A DNA stretch of 9,119 nt from an uncultured Collinsella sp. (GTDB lineage: Bacteria; Actinomycetota; Coriobacteriia; Coriobacteriales; Coriobacteriaceae), in assembly GCA_902388545.1 (NCBI GenBank), contig CABMPS010000072.1, positions 1 to 9,119 on the forward strand, written 5' to 3'. Of the stretch, positions 1-6,282 are shown one piece after another. The position numbers and the translations under genes were made by a program. Within the stretch, counting starts at the first letter, position 1; each line of letters begins with the position of its first letter. The notes under the pieces are model-generated. The model searched no databases, was not told the DNA's origin, and saw only the letters and a list, made by a program, of their open reading frames with translations.

Positions 1-2706
1 GGCTTGCGCATCGGCCACACGGTCGACGGCGAGCACCTGGTACAGACGGCGCTTGAGCTCGGTCTTGTCGTGATAGGGCACAAACGGGTACAGGAACTCG
101 ATGTTCTGCTCGCGGATCTCGTCGATGTTGAGTGCCAACGCCGTGGGGTAGCTCATGACGATGGGGCAGTTGTAACAGTTGCCGGCGGTCGGGTCCTCCT
201 TGCGCTCCCAACGCACGCACGGCATCCAGATGAAGTCGACATCGTGGTCGATAAGGTTCATCACGTGGCCGTGGCTCATCTTGGCCGGATAGCACACGCT
301 CTCGGACGGCATGGACTCGATGCCCGCCTGGTAGGTCTTTTTGCTCGACTGGTCGGACAGCTGTACGCTAAAGCCCAGGCGCGTAAAGAACGCATGCCAG
401 AAGGGGTAGTTCTCGTACATGTTGAGCGCGCGCGGGATGCCGACGGTACCACGCGGGGCCTCGTCGGGACTCAGTACCTCGCGGTCAAAGAGCAGCTCGT
501 TTTTCTTTTTGAAGAGGTTGGGGGCCTCGGTCTTTTGCTTTTTGTGGCCGGCGCCCTTCTCGCAGCGGTTGCCGGTAATGAAGCGCCTACCGCCGCCAAA
601 GTCGTTGACGGTAAGCTGGCAGTTGTTGGAGCAGCGACCGCAGCGGACATGCTTTTGCGTCACGGTGAGGTGCGCGATGTCCTCGGCAGAAAGAATGGTC
701 GAGGTGCCGTCGGCGCCGGCGCGATCGCGGGCGAGCAAGGCCGCACCGTAGGCGCCCATGCAGCCGGCGATGTCGGGACGCACGGCATGAACGCCGGTGA
801 GCTGCTCAAACGCGCGCAGCGTGGCGTCGGACATAAAGGTGCCGCCCTGGACGATCACTTGGCTGCCAATCTCCTTGGGGTCGCGCAGCTTAATGACCTT
901 GAACAGGGCGTTCTTGATGACGGAATAGGACAGGCCGGCCGCAATGTCGCCCACCGTGGCGCCTTCCTTTTGCGCCTGCTTGACGCGCGAGTTCATAAAG
1001 ACCGTACAGCGGCTGCCCAGGTCGACCGGGGCCTTGGCATGGATGGCGGCGTTGGCGAACGCGCGCACGTCCATGTTCATAGAGACGGCGAAGCTCTCGA
1101 TAAAGCTACCGCAACCCGACGAACAGGCCTCGTTGAGCATGATGTGCTCGATCACGCCGTCCTTGACGCGCAGGCACTTCATGTCCTGGCCGCCGATGTC
1201 CAGGATAAACTCGACACCGGGCAGGAATGCCTTGGCGCCGCGCAGGTGCGCGACGGTTTCGATCTCGCCGGAGTCGGCCTTGAGGGCCTCGATGAGCAGT
1301 GCCTCGCCGTAGCCCGTGGTGGTCACGTAGCCGATGGTGCAGCCCGCGGGAATGTGGTTGTAGAAATCGGCCATGATGACCTTGGCCGTGCCCAGGATGT
1401 CGCCGTTGTTGTTGCCGTACCAGGTGTGCAGCAACTGACCGTCCTCGCCCACAAGTGCGGCCTTCATGGTGGTGGAGCCGGCGTCGATGCCGATGAACAC
1501 GCGGCCGGTGTAGCCGTCGAGCTTGCCCTTGGGGACGACTTCCTTGTCGTGGCGGTTCTTGAACTCAGCAAAGTCCTCGTCGGTGGCAAAGAGCGGATCC
1601 AGGCGCTCGACCTCGGCACCCTGTGTGTCACCTAGACTATCGATGGCATCGATGAGCTGCGGGAACGTGCTGAGCTTGTTGGACTCGTGCGCCATGGCGG
1701 CGCCGCTCGCCACAAACAGGTGAGCGTTTTGGGGCACGATACGGTGCTCCTCGTCCAGGTTGAGCGTGAGGTAGAAGCGGTGGCGCAGCTCGGAGAGGTA
1801 CTGCAGCGGGCCGCCCAGGAAAGCAACGTTGCCGCGGATGGGACGGCCGCACGCCAGGCCCGAGATGGTCTGGGTCACGACGGCCTGGAAGATGGAGGCG
1901 GCCACGTCCTCGGGACGGGCGCCCTCGTTGAGCAGCGGCTGAACGTCGGTCTTAGCAAAGACGCCGCAGCGGCTGGCGATGGGATAGATGGTGGTGGCGT
2001 TGGCCGCGAGCTCGTTGAGGCCGCTCGCGTCGGTGTGCAGCAGGGTTGCCATCTGGTCGATGAACGCGCCCGTACCGCCGGCGCAGGTGCCGTTCATGCG
2101 CTGCTCGATACCGTTGTCAAAGTAGATGATCTTGGCGTCCTCGCCGCCCAGCTCGATGGCGACATCGGTGGCCGGGATGAGGGTCTCGACGGCACGCTTG
2201 CTGGCGATGACCTCCTGGACAAACTCCAGGTCGAGCCACTGGGACAGCAGCAGGCCGCCCGAGCCGGTAATGGCGCAGGTCATCTGGGCCGTTGGCAGCA
2301 CGGTCGCAGCACCCTCGAACAGGTCGTGGGCGCAGGCACGGACGTCGGTGTGGTGGCGCTGGTACTTGGCGTAGACGATCTGGTTGTCGTCGTTGAGCAC
2401 GGCGAGCTTGACGGTGGTGGAGCCCACGTCGATGCCCAGGTGCAGGTTGCCACGAGCGTTCTCGGGGTTGAAGATCGCGCCTTCGGGGGCGTGGGCGGCG
2501 GTGGCGGTTACGGACTCGGCAACGTTGGGCGTGGCTGCGTCAGCGGTGAGCGTCTCCCCTGCCGCGTTCTTGGCATCGGCAACTGCCTCGGCAACTTTCT
2601 CGGCAGCCGCGGTCGCGGCCTTCTGTGCGGCGTCCACCACGGCGGGCGCGGCCTCGCGTGCGGCAGCGACCATACGATCCTTGATGCCCTCGACGAGTTT
2701 GCTCAT
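1..2706 (-). CDS. Giant 2-hydroxyacyl-CoA dehydratase activase (double BadF/HgdC ATPase plus DUF2229-like domain), 3' end outside window
   Basis: Open from ATG at 2706 to the window edge: 902 residues, no stop. Residues 1-87 are an Ala/Lys/Glu-rich, probably helical extension. ATPase domain 1 starts at GIDVGSTTVK (91-100) and has Cys208 (NGTCAGGTG) and Cys247 (SRCGVF). ATPase domain 2 starts at GIDAGSTTMK (406-415) and has Cys528 (EACSSGCGSF) and Cys567 (SRCTVF). Both Cys pairs are 39 residues apart, as for Cys127/Cys166 of the HgdC activator. A cysteine cluster follows (Cys689, 692, 696, 715), then GTVGIPRALNMYENYPFW from 753, typical of DUF2229. HgdC-type activases use ATP to push low-potential electrons into 2-hydroxyacyl-CoA dehydratases. 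HgdC is a homodimer with one bridging [4Fe-4S]; here one chain could form that pair (inference). GAGGAG lies a few bases before the ATG. The gene follows tetR by 11 bases, suggesting an operon. Substrate unknown. Confidence 0.93.
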   Translation of the reverse strand, partial: MSKLVEGIKDRMVAAAREAAPAVVDAAQKAATAAAEKVAEAVADAKNAAGETLTADAATPNVAESVTATAAHAPEGAIFNPENARGNLHLGIDVGSTTVKLAVLNDDNQIVYAKYQRHHTDVRACAHDLFEGAATVLPTAQMTCAITGSGGLLLSQWLDLEFVQEVIASKRAVETLIPATDVAIELGGEDAKIIYFDNGIEQRMNGTCAGGTGAFIDQMATLLHTDASGLNELAANATTIYPIASRCGVFAKTDVQPLLNEGARPEDVAASIFQAVVTQTISGLACGRPIRGNVAFLGGPLQYLSELRHRFYLTLNLDEEHRIVPQNAHLFVASGAAMAHESNKLSTFPQLIDAIDSLGDTQGAEVERLDPLFATDEDFAEFKNRHDKEVVPKGKLDGYTGRVFIGIDAGSTTMKAALVGEDGQLLHTWYGNNNGDILGTAKVIMADFYNHIPAGCTIGYVTTTGYGEALLIEALKADSGEIETVAHLRGAKAFLPGVEFILDIGGQDMKCLRVKDGVIEHIMLNEACSSGCGSFIESFAVSMNMDVRAFANAAIHAKAPVDLGSRCTVFMNSRVKQAQKEGATVGDIAAGLSYSVIKNALFKVIKLRDPKEIGSQVIVQGGTFMSDATLRAFEQLTGVHAVRPDIAGCMGAYGAALLARDRAGADGTSTILSAEDIAHLTVTQKHVRCGRCSNNCQLTVNDFGGGRRFITGNRCEKGAGHKKQKTEAPNLFKKKNELLFDREVLSPDEAPRGTVGIPRALNMYENYPFWHAFFTRLGFSVQLSDQSSKKTYQAGIESMPSESVCYPAKMSHGHVMNLIDHDVDFIWMPCVRWERKEDPTAGNCYNCPIVMSYPTALALNIDEIREQNIEFLYPFVPYHDKTELKRRLYQVLAVDRVADAQA

Positions 2707-2717
2707 TGTCTCTCCTC

Positions 2718-3428
2718 TTAGTAGTTGGACTCGACGGCTGCGGCGGTGTCGGCCGCGTCCTCGAGCTGCAAGTTCAATAGCTTCATGCCGTATTCCGGCA
2801 CGTTGATATCGATGGGTTGGCCATACAGGTCACCAGGACGAACAAAAGCGAGCACCGTCATAATGCGCGCCATGGCCTCGGGCGATTCGGTGAGCCCACG
2901 CTCAAACCAGCGCTGAATCATGCCGACCTCGGCGCTCACGACGTAGGTGACGTAGTAGTCAAAGAACGTGCCCAGCGCCAGGCCCAAAATGCCCGTCTGC
3001 GCACGCGGCACCACAGCCTCACGCGCAGTGTCGATAATCCTTTTAATGAAGGCCTGGTCGCCGCCCGGCCCCAGCAGCGCACCGATTAAGTCGCGGTTGG
3101 CCGCAAGATAACGCAGCAGCTCAACCGAACCGGGCGCCGGCTCGAGCTCATCGATATTGTGATAGAGATCAGGCAGCTGAGCTGCGGTAATGAACTCAAT
3201 GCGCTCACGGATCTCGGCCAGCAAGCCGTCCTCGATTTGATTGATAAAGTCGGGGATATCGCGGTAGTGCGAATAGAACGTGCGACGCGTAAGGCCAGCG
3301 CGCTCGGTGAGCGACGCGACATTAATGCGCGAAAGGTCGCCGCTTTCGGCAAGCTCGCTGGCAAGTGCCTGGCGAAGGGCACGCTGCGAGCGAAGGGACC
3401 GGCGATCGCATTTCTCGAGCTGGGACAA
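2718..3428 (-). CDS. TetR/AcrR-family transcriptional regulator, TTG start
   Basis: A 236-residue protein with an N-terminal helix-turn-helix around residues 36-57 (INVASLTERAGLTRRTFYSHY), the classic TetR pattern with the RxxFYxHY ending. The all-helical remainder should be the ligand-binding and dimerisation domain. The start codon is TTG: no upstream in-frame ATG precedes the HTH, and AAGGAGG lies four bases before the TTG, so the start is well supported. The TAA stop lies 11 bases before the activase ATG, with GAGGAG in between, so the two genes are almost certainly co-transcribed. The likely job is control of its own operon in response to a metabolite of the dehydratase pathway (inference). 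Its promoter region holds several palindromes that could be its operator. The ligand is unknown. Confidence 0.92.
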   Translation of the reverse strand: MSQLEKCDRRSLRSQRALRQALASELAESGDLSRINVASLTERAGLTRRTFYSHYRDIPDFINQIEDGLLAEIRERIEFITAAQLPDLYHNIDELEPAPGSVELLRYLAANRDLIGALLGPGGDQAFIKRIIDTAREAVVPRAQTGILGLALGTFFDYYVTYVVSAEVGMIQRWFERGLTESPEAMARIMTVLAFVRPGDLYGQPIDINVPEYGMKLLNLQLEDAADTAAAVESNY

Positions 3429-3449
3429 GCGTCCTCCTTGTTACTCAGC

Positions 3450-3502
3450 CTGTGCGCTATTGCACAGTGCGAGTATTATTGCACACCGTGTGTATCAACA
3501 CG
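3450..3502 (-). promoter_or_regulatory. Palindrome-rich promoter/operator region of the tetR-activase operon
   Basis: Seen directly: CTGTGC-n6-GCACAG (3450-3467), CACAC-n1-GTGTG (3482-3492) and CGTGT-n6-ACACG (3487-3502). A 9-base direct repeat TATTGCACA occurs at 3458-3466 and 3477-3485, a 19-base period. On the coding (minus) strand, TGCAATAAT at 3483-3475 can serve as an extended -10, giving a start near 3468 and a leader of about 40 bases. No convincing -35 is seen. Palindromes on both sides of the -10 fit autorepression by the TetR protein, but which one is bound is a guess. Confidence 0.45.
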
Positions 3503-3520
3503 TAAAGGCAATATTTAGAT

Positions 3521-3549
3521 TGTGGCAAAGGGACTGTCTTTTTGTCACA
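3521..3549. repeat. 29-base palindromic repeat, diverged copy
   Basis: TGTGGCAAAGGGAC, one centre base, then GTCTTTTTGTCACA. It is a diverged copy of the perfect palindrome at 3937-3965. All three departures from symmetry are G opposite T, so a plus-strand RNA would still pair throughout using G-U pairs, while a minus-strand RNA would have A-C mismatches. Both copies share the right flank CACATTA. It sits upstream of the tetR promoter. Confidence 0.75.
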
Positions 3550-3586
3550 TTAGGTTGCGCTCAGCTTTTAGAAGCGACATTGCCGA

Positions 3587-3615
3587 TTGTCCAAAATGTC
3601 ATTCGTGGGTAGAAT
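3587..3615 (+). promoter_or_regulatory. Sigma70-type promoter for a plus-strand small RNA
   Basis: TTGTCC (3587-3592), a 17-base spacer and TAGAAT (3610-3615). The -10 matches the consensus at five of six positions and the -35 at four of six. Expected start near 3622. No protein gene follows on this strand; only two hairpins do, which suggests an RNA gene. Confidence 0.55.
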
Positions 3616-3621
3616 GGTGTC

Positions 3622-3705
3622 GACGGCAGCCCAAGTTCTGCAAAGCTGGGCAGCGCCGTTGCGTGGATTAAGGGGTCAACGCCTTAGCGGCGGCGACCCC
3701 TCTTT
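3622..3705 (+). ncRNA. Candidate antisense small RNA (putative type I antitoxin)
   Basis: A predicted transcript of about 85 bases, running from the promoter at 3587-3615 to the hairpin at 3671-3701. It contains a first hairpin (ACGGC 3623-3627 and GCCCA 3629-3633 pairing with TGGGC 3647-3651 and GCCGT 3655-3659) and a second, terminator-like hairpin. Its 3' part is complementary to the last codons and stop of the small gene at 3684-3809. If the small gene's mRNA runs past the shared hairpin, most of the small RNA would be complementary to it. Convergent RNAs overlapping at a shared terminator are the layout of Fst/RNAII-type and TxpA/RatA-type type I systems. Both ends are predicted from sequence only. 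Confidence 0.45.
3671..3701. terminator. Shared (bidirectional) terminator-like hairpin
   Basis: AGGGGTC (3671-3677) pairs with GACCCCT (3695-3701), with an inner CGCC/GGCG pairing. On the plus strand it is followed by CTTTCGTT, a weak U-tract; on the minus strand TAATCC follows, so termination there is less certain. The stop codon of the small gene at 3684-3686 lies in the loop. Confidence 0.55.
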
Positions 3706-3809
3706 CGTTGCTTCGAGCGTTGCTTGAGTGCCTCGGAAAGTCCGATAAGCGTCGTAAGAAGCGAGACCAATGCGGTCAGGAGCCTCACGAAATCAATCAA
3801 ATCGGTCAT
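3684..3809 (-). CDS. 41-residue hydrophobic/basic small protein, candidate type I toxin
   Basis: ATG at 3809 to TAA at 3684. The protein begins MTDLIDFVRLLTALVSLL, continues TTLIGLSEALKQ, and ends in a tail of ten Arg/Lys among thirteen residues (RSKQRKRGRRR region). So it has a single predicted hydrophobic helix over roughly residues 4-28 and a strongly basic C-terminus, the general form of Fst, Ldr and TxpA/BsrG membrane toxins; I do not recognise the exact family. GGGAGGTGAT, a nearly full match to the 16S anti-Shine-Dalgarno, ends a few bases before the ATG, which argues that this is a real gene despite its size. The ribosome site can be masked by an upstream CCTCC. Its own promoter is at 3874-3903, and the 3' end overlaps the plus-strand small RNA. 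Toxicity is inferred from architecture, not shown. Confidence 0.7.
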   Translation of the reverse strand: MTDLIDFVRLLTALVSLLTTLIGLSEALKQRSKQRKRGRRR

Positions 3810-3817
3810 GGGCATCA

Positions 3818-3835
3818 CCTCCCATCAGATGGAGG
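3818..3835 (-). promoter_or_regulatory. Shine-Dalgarno-sequestering hairpin of the small gene
   Basis: On the minus-strand RNA, CCTCC (3835-3831) can pair with GGAGG (3822-3818), the core of the small gene's ribosome site, with two inner A-T pairs and a small loop. Such 5' occlusion is a recurrent feature of type I toxin mRNAs, which are translated only after processing or refolding. Confidence 0.5.
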
Positions 3836-3873
3836 GCGCTGCCCGGCACATGGAACTGCCGCCAACAGCAACA

Positions 3874-3903
3874 ATTCTATCAAAGCGCAGTTAAATATGC
3901 GAA
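3874..3903 (-). promoter_or_regulatory. Promoter of the small hydrophobic protein gene
   Basis: On the minus strand, TTCGCA (3903-3898), an 18-base spacer and TAGAAT (3879-3874), with a TG dinucleotide making an extended -10 (TGATAGAAT). Expected start near 3867, giving a leader of about 58 bases. The -10 hexamer is the same as that of the opposing small-RNA promoter. Confidence 0.5.
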
Positions 3904-3936
3904 TATATGTTCGTGTTTAAAGAAGCTAGTCCCCAC

Positions 3937-3965
3937 TGTGACAAAGGGACAGTCCCTTTGTCACA
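3937..3965. repeat. 29-base perfect palindromic repeat directly after the HAD stop codon
   Basis: TGTGACAAAGGGAC (3937-3950), one centre base, and its exact complement (3952-3965). It abuts the TAA stop of the HAD gene (3968-3966). It could end that transcript as a strong stem, but no U-tract follows. With the diverged copy at 3521-3549 in the same orientation, sharing the flank CACATTA, it brackets the small-protein/small-RNA unit. It is probably a dispersed intergenic repeat; genome copy number cannot be judged from here. Confidence 0.8.
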
Positions 3966-4823
3966 TTATTCAATGATGGTGCGGGAGCTCTGCTTATGCA
4001 TGGTGGCGAGCATGTGTTTGGGGACGGCGTGGACCATGCAGCTGCCGATAGTTGCGCTCGCGGCGGCCTTAGCTGCATCGCTGCCGTTTTTGGTCGCGTA
4101 GCTGTGGCGAAAACGCTTGAGCATGGCGATGTCGTTGCCGCCGTCGCCATAAACCGCGACCTCGTCCTCGGCAATACCGTAGTAGCCCGCCAGCCAGGCC
4201 ACGCTCTCGCCCTTGTTGCACGCCACGTCCGTAATCTCGAACATCACGGGGTCGAACGGCGCATTGACCACGCGGTCCGAGCGCTCGGCCAGATACGCCT
4301 TAAGGTCGCGCTCCAGCTCGCGCGAGGTCACGCGACAGTTGATCTTGCACACATCGTGGCGCAGGATGTCACCGATCGACTGGTCGAAGTACTGTTCCTC
4401 GTGGTACCCGCCACGCGCACGCATGCCACGCATCACGATGCGCTTGATGGGGCTGTCCTTTTTAAAGCCCGCCTGGTGCATCTCGAACGAACCACTCGAG
4501 AACATGCCGTCGGGCGTGGAGCAATCGAAGCAGATATCCGGAAACTCCTTGAGCAACTCCTCGGTAATCTGGGGGTCGATGGTCCAGGTCTTGAGCACCT
4601 CGCCATGGCTGTCGCGCACGATGGATCCGTTGGAGCAGCAGGCGTCAAGCGCCAGGCCCGTAAAGCCATGCTCGCCGATCGGCAGCGTCGAACGTCCGGT
4701 CGCAGGAACCACATGCAAGCCAGCCTCGGTCAGCTCGCGAATGGCGCGTCGGATGGTCCCGTCTGCCTCGTGCAGGGCGTTAAGCAGCGTTCCGTCTAAG
4801 TCACTCGCGAACATCTTGATCAT
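3966..4823 (-). CDS. Cof-type HAD-superfamily (subclass IIB) phosphatase
   Basis: A 285-residue cytosolic hydrolase starting MIKMFASDLDGTLL. HAD motif I is DLDGT, with Asp8 as nucleophile and Asp10 as acid/base. Motif II is the Thr of PATGR (40-44), motif III is Lys204 (CNKGES), and motif IV is GDGGND (226-231) for Mg binding. The large insert between motifs II and III is the IIB cap. The length is normal for Cof proteins, which dephosphorylate sugar phosphates and related metabolites; the substrate cannot be read from sequence. A second in-frame ATG at 4829 gives two extra residues; I prefer 4823 for its Cof-like N-terminus, but AAGGAG at 4839-4834 serves either. The start lies inside a long inverted repeat. 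Upstream in-frame codons to 5039 overlap the transporter gene and look non-coding. Confidence 0.92.
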   Translation of the reverse strand: MIKMFASDLDGTLLNALHEADGTIRRAIRELTEAGLHVVPATGRSTLPIGEHGFTGLALDACCSNGSIVRDSHGEVLKTWTIDPQITEELLKEFPDICFDCSTPDGMFSSGSFEMHQAGFKKDSPIKRIVMRGMRARGGYHEEQYFDQSIGDILRHDVCKINCRVTSRELERDLKAYLAERSDRVVNAPFDPVMFEITDVACNKGESVAWLAGYYGIAEDEVAVYGDGGNDIAMLKRFRHSYATKNGSDAAKAAASATIGSCMVHAVPKHMLATMHKQSSRTIIE

Positions 4824-4880
4824 GGGCATGCCTCTCCTTCGTCTGCACGTTATTTTAGACGAAAGAGAGGCACGCCCATG
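4821..4880 (-). promoter_or_regulatory. 24-base inverted repeat enclosing the HAD gene's ribosome site and start codon
   Basis: Arms at 4821-4844 and 4857-4880 are separated by 12 bases. Of 24 positions, 22 are complementary; the other two are G-U pairs when read as minus-strand RNA, so the HAD transcript could form an uninterrupted 24-base-pair stem. The proximal arm contains AAGGAG and both candidate ATG codons. This predicts a closed ribosome site if transcription starts upstream. TAAAAT in the loop (4857-4852) is a -10-like hexamer; if that were the promoter, the element would act as a DNA palindrome instead. Confidence 0.6.
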
Positions 4881-4939
4881 CAAGGGTGTTCCAACGCGCC
4901 AGGACATTCGCTTCCGCAAAGCAACGGTGCCCCAGCGCG

Positions 4940-6202
4940 TTAAGACAATCGCCGCAAGCGATTTTTCAGCCGATAAAACAGAGCCGTCGTCAACGTCAGC
5001 ACCGCCAACATGGCTGCGAATACAATCGCCGGCGTCCATCGATCATATGCAACCCCGTACGTCAATTGGCCGATAGGTGTTGCGCAGGAAAGGACCATGT
5101 AAACGACCGAAAGCACTTTTCCGCAGAGCTCAGTCGGCGCCGCCCGCTGAACAAACGCGATGATTTCAACCGACGCAATGCTTGCCCACACCATGACCCA
5201 TGCCGAACCAACCGCAAACACGGTGAACATGTATGTATCTGCGCCGAACAGTAGCGTGACAATGATCGGTGCGACTCCAAAACAGATCATCGCAACATAT
5301 CGACATATGCCATTGAAAGAAAAACGATGCGGCCAAATGCCGACCAAGCCACTGCCGGCAAGACCACCCAAGCCCAGAGCAACCTCAACTATCCCAACGC
5401 AGGACGATTGCATGCCGAGATGCTTTGTAACAATAATGGGAGCGCCAATCGTTAGCCCAACCAACGCAAGGTTCAAAACTGCCGCAAGCAAAATCACAGC
5501 GACCAATGATGCATTTTGCAACAGATACCGAATCGACTCCCGAAAATCGTTTCGGCATGTCGTACGAGTCGCGCCGTCTCCCATCGTTTCAGATGAGGCA
5601 TTTTGCTTGAGTACGCCACCAAACAACAGAGCTGAAATCGCAAACGTTACCGACGCGATTGTGCAAAGAGCATCGATGCCAAAGCACCCATAGACTGCCG
5701 TCCCGACCACAGGGCCCAAGATATTGCTCACCATGGTCACCTGCGAAACCAATGCAGTGGCCCGCTCAACCTTCTTTTCACCCGCCATGCGCACCGTCTC
5801 AATTTGGAGCATTGGCTTTAGCAGCGATTGAACACCATATTGAACACAAAGTATCGCTACTACGACGACCGCAAGAGGCAACGAGCGCTTCATGGGGATA
5901 GACAGCAGTGATGCAGTCATCAGAGCAATGCCGAGGGCCACGAGGACCTCGCGATGTCTTCCCCTATCCGCCAAGATTCCGCCAACCGGAGTTGCAAGTA
6001 CGCCGGGTATGAACGCTATCGCCACGACGACGCCATATAACGTTGACGATCCACTGCAATCGAACAAGTAAAGTGGATACGCAAAGCACAGCGCCGACAG
6101 CATCGAATACGTGCACAGCTGCGCAACCAGAAGTTCCGCGAGCCTGATTGACCGCACTGTTTTTGATTTCAACGAGACGCCGACGTCTCTCAGCCCAGCC
6201 AT
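4940..6202 (-). CDS. MFS efflux-type transporter (MFS_3/macrolide-efflux-like)
   Basis: A 420-residue membrane protein with about twelve predicted hydrophobic segments. The loop between segments 2 and 3 carries an MFS motif A (GGILADRGRHR, 74-84). ILGPVVGTAVYG (161-172), followed by FGIDALCTIASVTFAISALLF-type sequence, resembles the motif C region of drug/macrolide exporters. An in-frame ATG at 6202 gives MAGLRDVGVS; ATGs further upstream fall inside or beyond the operator and are less likely. The preceding tetR and the operator palindromes fit an inducible efflux pump, with the substrate unknown. The gene is visibly A+T-richer than its neighbours: the 60 bases from 5461 hold 28 G+C, against 39 in the 60 bases from 1921. 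That suggests acquisition by transfer. It could instead export a metabolite rather than a drug. Confidence 0.88.
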   Translation of the reverse strand: MAGLRDVGVSLKSKTVRSIRLAELLVAQLCTYSMLSALCFAYPLYLFDCSGSSTLYGVVVAIAFIPGVLATPVGGILADRGRHREVLVALGIALMTASLLSIPMKRSLPLAVVVVAILCVQYGVQSLLKPMLQIETVRMAGEKKVERATALVSQVTMVSNILGPVVGTAVYGCFGIDALCTIASVTFAISALLFGGVLKQNASSETMGDGATRTTCRNDFRESIRYLLQNASLVAVILLAAVLNLALVGLTIGAPIIVTKHLGMQSSCVGIVEVALGLGGLAGSGLVGIWPHRFSFNGICRYVAMICFGVAPIIVTLLFGADTYMFTVFAVGSAWVMVWASIASVEIIAFVQRAAPTELCGKVLSVVYMVLSCATPIGQLTYGVAYDRWTPAIVFAAMLAVLTLTTALFYRLKNRLRRLS

Positions 6203-6215
6203 AAGTCCGCCCCCC

Positions 6216-6236
6216 ATACATACCGCTAGTATGTAT
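6216..6236. promoter_or_regulatory. TetR operator O1, adjacent to the transporter start
   Basis: A perfect inverted repeat ATACATAC-n5-GTATGTAT lying 13 bases before the transporter ATG. It shares ACATACCGYTRGTATSTAT with O2 (16 of 19 bases identical). This is the size and form of a TetR-family operator. Binding here would block transcription of the transporter. Confidence 0.75.
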
Positions 6237-6247
6237 TTATCGACTTG

Positions 6248-6269
6248 AAAAGGACAGCCGGAGCTGCCC
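6248..6269 (-). terminator. Terminator-like hairpin between tetR and the transporter
   Basis: On the minus strand GGGCAGC pairs with GCTGTCC (one G-U pair) around a four-base loop, followed by TTTTC. It lies between the two operators and would end or attenuate the tetR transcript, implying a separate promoter for the transporter within 6247-6203. I could not pick a convincing -35/-10 pair there. Confidence 0.45.
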
Positions 6270-6282
6270 TCACAAATCAATT

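Noticed and set aside
4..1635. Long plus-strand reading frame of 543 codons, and similar plus-strand frames at 1687-2721 and 7001-8137
   Set aside because: They are antisense shadows of the activase and amtB genes, created by G+C-rich third positions. They have Arg/His/Ala/Gly-biased composition, no recognisable domain and no ribosome site, while the minus strand holds clear motifs throughout.
3708..3920. Plus-strand frame of 70 codons in the HAD-tetR gap, and an overlapping one at 3770-3976
   Set aside because: No ribosome site and no sensible protein character. It starts downstream of the small-RNA terminator hairpin and is antisense to the better-supported 41-residue protein.
4893..4941. 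AACGCGC / GCGCGTT inverted repeat after the transporter stop, considered as a terminator
   Set aside because: Only seven paired bases around a gap of about 35 bases and no U-tract; too weak to call.
4824..5039. Longer HAD start giving 357 residues
   Set aside because: The extra residues precede the Cof-type N-terminus, run through the inverted repeat and overlap the end of the transporter gene; the strong ribosome site is next to 4829/4823.
4213..5076. Plus-strand frames opposite the HAD gene (3996-4799 and 4213-5076)
   Set aside because: The opposite strand has all four HAD motifs; these frames show no domain and no ribosome site.
6203..6280. Longer transporter start at 6280
   Set aside because: The extra 26 residues would read through operator O1 and the terminator hairpin, and lack a ribosome site.
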